Shown piece after piece: positions 61,638 through 64,000 of a stretch of DNA of 64,000 bases; the stretch's first letter is position 1, and the number at the start of each line of letters is the position of its first letter. The stretch is from contig NZ_JAUXOY010000027.1 in NCBI RefSeq assembly GCF_030684185.1, forward strand, positions 124,001-188,000, in the 5' to 3' direction. Source of the DNA: Methylotenera sp. (GTDB taxonomy: Bacteria > Pseudomonadota > Gammaproteobacteria > Burkholderiales > Methylophilaceae). The notes below the pieces were generated by a model that was not told the origin of the DNA, searched no databases, and worked only from the letters and a program-made list of their open reading frames with translations. Position numbers and translations under genes: made by a program.

Positions 61638-62546
61638 TTGAAAATCCCTATTTTTACTGACGATGCTGGCTGGCATGGGGCGCGTTTAAAAGAGGCTTTT
61701 GCCGTTCGCGGTGTCGATGCCGTTTTTTTGTCACTGCAGGAATGTGTCATTAATCTATCCGGTACAAGCCCAACTATCCAGATTCCAGGCTTTAATCTAT
61801 TGCCCCCCATGGTATTTGTGCGTGGCGTTGCTGGTGGCACTATGCAGCAAGTGATTACGCGTTTAAACGTATTGCACATGCTCTCTATGCTAAATGTCAA
61901 AATTTACAATGATGTGAAAGCAATAGAACGTACGGTGGATAAAGCTATGACCAGCTTTTTATTGAAAAAAAACGGTATATCAACACCGCCAACTTGGGTG
62001 GCTGAATCCAGGTCGCAAGTAGAAAATATTCGTCAGATTGCCGCGCAAAATAATCAAACGCTAGTATTGAAGCCTTTATTTGGCTCCCAAGGGCTGGGTG
62101 TTCGCAAGCTTTTAGCCAAAGAGTCCTTACCTGTGCCTATGCAACAGTTTGTAGATGGTGTTTATTATTTGCAGCAATTGATTGAAACGCCGATGATTGA
62201 TGGAAATGTTGCACCGCATGATTACAGGGTATTTGTGATTGGTGGCAGAGTAGTTGCTGCCATGAAACGGGTCGGAAATACTTGGGTAAACAACATAGCC
62301 GCAGGTGGTCGTTGTGAAAAAGTGGCTGAAAGTGAACAGTTATCGACGCTTGCGCTACAGGCAGCTTCAGCACTGGATATTGACTATTGTGGTGTTGATA
62401 TTATTCAAGCGGCTGGTGGCCAATACTATGTGTTAGAAGTAAACAGTATTCCTGCTTGGAAAGGCTTGCAGAGCGTAGCTGAGATTAATATCGCGCAGTT
62501 ATTGGTAGATGATTGCTTGAGAAAAATTGGAGAGATAACTAATTGA
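61638..62546 (+). CDS. RimK-type ATP-grasp ligase of the H4MPT cluster (Orf7-like)
   Basis: This 302-residue ATP-grasp protein resembles RimK/MptN, enzymes that add glutamate to proteins or tetrahydrosarcinapterin. The same gene type (Orf7) belongs to H4MPT clusters of methylotrophs. The core shows VLKPLFGSQGLGVRKL, the YRVFVIGGRVVAAMKRV segment and the metal-binding YVLEVNSIPAWKGLQ. The start is TTG at 61638 with no ATG nearby. It overlaps the next gene by four bases (TTGA). Confidence 0.82.
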   Translation: MKIPIFTDDAGWHGARLKEAFAVRGVDAVFLSLQECVINLSGTSPTIQIPGFNLLPPMVFVRGVAGGTMQQVITRLNVLHMLSMLNVKIYNDVKAIERTVDKAMTSFLLKKNGISTPPTWVAESRSQVENIRQIAAQNNQTLVLKPLFGSQGLGVRKLLAKESLPVPMQQFVDGVYYLQQLIETPMIDGNVAPHDYRVFVIGGRVVAAMKRVGNTWVNNIAAGGRCEKVAESEQLSTLALQAASALDIDYCGVDIIQAAGGQYYVLEVNSIPAWKGLQSVAEINIAQLLVDDCLRKIGEITN

Positions 62547-63391
62547 CTTCTGAACAACTGGTAATCGCGTACCAGAGCGCCTGCATGGCCGAGTTGCAAG
62601 CCATCAAGCCAGGCAATGTACATGTTTTTGCAGATGGTCACGGCATGACGATATATGACTTTATCAAAAGTGCAGATATTTCTGCGGTTGAAATAACCAA
62701 ACCAAACTTAAGTGTAGGCGAGCGGATATTCAGTGCGGTAGAAGCCACCCAAACAGCGGTAGGGTTGAATACCAATTTGGGCATTATTCTATTATGCGCA
62801 CCGTTGATTCATGCCGCTTTATTGACTTCAGTTGATGGTAATCAAAGTTTACAGCAACGCTTGGTTCATACTTTAAACGAGCTTAGTGTTAATGACGGAT
62901 TATTAACTGCTCGGGCGATTGTTCTGGCGAATCCGGCGGGTCTAGGCAGTTCGAGTGTGCATGATGTTCATAAGCAGCCCAATGTCACTTTGTTAGAGAT
63001 GATGGCTTCTGCGCAGCATAAGGACAGCATCGCCTGGCAATATGCCAATGCTTTTTCAGATGTTATAGGCTATGGTATGGCGCACTATAAAAAGGCCATG
63101 CACAAATGGCAAAATCAGGCTTGGGCGACTACAGCCCTATATTTAGGTTTTTTAACAAAGCAGTTAGATACGCATGTCATCCGAAAGCATGGCGAGGTAT
63201 TGGCTGTTGAACTTATGCATGAAGCGCATGAGGTTGAAGCCGCATATTGGGCAACTGACAACCCAAAATTAGCGCAAAAACAGTTACTGGCGTGGGATGC
63301 TTCACTTAAAGAGCGCAATATGAATCCTGGAACAAGTGCAGATTTGACTGTAGCCACTTTATTAGTCGATTATTTTGAGAGTCTTAGTTAG
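62543..63391 (+). CDS. CitG/MdcB-like protein of the H4MPT cluster (Orf5-like)
   Basis: This 282-residue protein belongs to the triphosphoribosyl-dephospho-CoA synthase (CitG/MdcB) superfamily, in a form linked to H4MPT clusters (Orf5 type). The family's KPGNVHVFADGHGM (about 20-33) and GLNTNLGIILLCAPLIHAA blocks are present, and NPGTSADLTVATLL closes the chain. No citrate or malonate lyase genes are near, so cofactor biosynthesis is the better guess. The TTG at 62543 overlaps the upstream stop, with GGAGAG upstream. Confidence 0.8.
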   Translation: MTSEQLVIAYQSACMAELQAIKPGNVHVFADGHGMTIYDFIKSADISAVEITKPNLSVGERIFSAVEATQTAVGLNTNLGIILLCAPLIHAALLTSVDGNQSLQQRLVHTLNELSVNDGLLTARAIVLANPAGLGSSSVHDVHKQPNVTLLEMMASAQHKDSIAWQYANAFSDVIGYGMAHYKKAMHKWQNQAWATTALYLGFLTKQLDTHVIRKHGEVLAVELMHEAHEVEAAYWATDNPKLAQKQLLAWDASLKERNMNPGTSADLTVATLLVDYFESLS

Positions 63392-63541
63392 AAATTCTGA
63401 GTAATGATTGGCTTTAGTTCAGCTTTTGGGTATATTGTGTCGATTGTAAATTAGTGTTACTTTTAGGCAATAAATAAATAATATCAATGGTTTGGATATT
63501 TTTTGGTATTAAAAAGATAATAAAAAATATGGAATCAGCAG

Positions 63542-64000
63542 ATGATGACAGATGTAAATAGAAAACAAAAAATAGCATTTTTAGAAGATGATTTGGCTTA
63601 TGCAGAAACAATCCAAGAATGGCTGAATGAAGCTAATTTTGAAGTTGACCACTTTGCCACAGGGTTGGATTTTTTACGTAAATTTCCTAATTCACAATAT
63701 GACCTCTGTATCTTCGATTGGACACTACCAGACATGGAGGGGCCAGATGTGATGGTGAGCATTAAGCTTCGATCAAATAAATTACCACCCATCATTTTCT
63801 TGACCGGTCGCAGTGAAGAAGATGACATTGTGCGGGTGATTGAATCTGGTGCTGATGATTACATTGTGAAGCCAGCCAGCCGCCAGATGCTAATGGTGCG
63901 CATTAACGCCTTACTTAGAAGAACCCAGCCTGAGTATACCAATGCCACAATATGTGATTTCGGTGGATTAAAGATTGATACCAAACAGCGCTTGGTATTG
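63542..64000 (+). CDS. Response regulator, OmpR-like (cut by window edge)
   Basis: The 153 visible residues hold a complete receiver domain with the acidic pocket LEDD (14-17), phospho-acceptor D59 in FDWTLPD, and the conserved Lys in DDYIVKP near residue 109. After about residue 130 comes the start of a winged-helix effector (DFGGLKIDTKQRLVL), typical of OmpR/PhoB regulators; the rest lies beyond the window. Two Met codons (63542, 63545) could start it. No sensor kinase is visible. Confidence 0.85.
   Translation, partial: MMTDVNRKQKIAFLEDDLAYAETIQEWLNEANFEVDHFATGLDFLRKFPNSQYDLCIFDWTLPDMEGPDVMVSIKLRSNKLPPIIFLTGRSEEDDIVRVIESGADDYIVKPASRQMLMVRINALLRRTQPEYTNATICDFGGLKIDTKQRLVL

Overview
The window looks like a chromosomal segment from a methylotrophic betaproteobacterium of the Methylophilaceae (Methylotenera-like). 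The inference rests on moderate-to-low GC and on a tetrahydromethanopterin (H4MPT) C1-transfer cluster (beta-RFAP synthase, MtdB, Mch and three cofactor-biosynthesis-type proteins). It is supported by an EF-P carrying Arg32 next to EarP, and by ppsR-ppsA. No rRNA, tRNA, CRISPR array, phage or insertion sequence was recognised by eye.

Layout. 1-7.1 kb: hydrogenase region, with the 3'-truncated end of hoxF (NAD-reducing hydrogenase diaphorase, minus strand) divergent from hupE-hypA-hypB-hypF(short)-hypC-hypD-hypE. 7.4-17 kb: mixed housekeeping genes (YgiQ radical SAM, TraB/GumN, Blc lipocalin, RsuA, AqpZ, PotF-like binding protein, SpoU methyltransferase, a type IV pilin, Hsp33). 17-20 kb: iron, with a Fur box, a FecA-like TonB receptor and a bacterioferritin-like protein. 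20-23.4 kb: DUF3301, an unknown protein with two internal repeats, amtB behind sigma-54/NtrC sites, and a PEP-CTERM protein. 23.5-40.5 kb: ispDF, an ABC exporter, thiopurine methyltransferase with a BFD ferredoxin, Smr, trxB, dps (with the tail of a second dps copy), ftsK-lolA-rarA-serS, mltF, rpiA, efp, earP, greB. 40.8-42.2 kb: chrA. 42.2-53.3 kb: a complete nitrate assimilation unit on the minus strand. 53.5-57.3 kb: exported glutathione peroxidase, then ppsR and ppsA. 57.6-63.4 kb: H4MPT operon. The end of the window cuts an OmpR-type response regulator.

How the parts fit. The H4MPT operon oxidises formaldehyde carbon (MtdB, Mch) and makes its cofactor, and PpsA, divergent from it, serves gluconeogenic carbon flow. 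Ammonium (AmtB) and nitrate (NrtABD, NasA, NirBD) supply nitrogen. Both amtB and nasT have sequences matching sigma-54 promoters with NtrC-type dyads upstream. Between nasT and nrtA there is a leader with two hexaloop hairpins of the ANTAR-target type followed by a strong intrinsic terminator, so the nitrate operon is probably controlled by NasT-mediated antitermination. This is the clearest regulatory system in the window. The hydrogenase set suggests that H2/NAD exchange complements methylotrophy. The HypF there is a short form that lacks the acylphosphatase, zinc-finger and YrdC parts.
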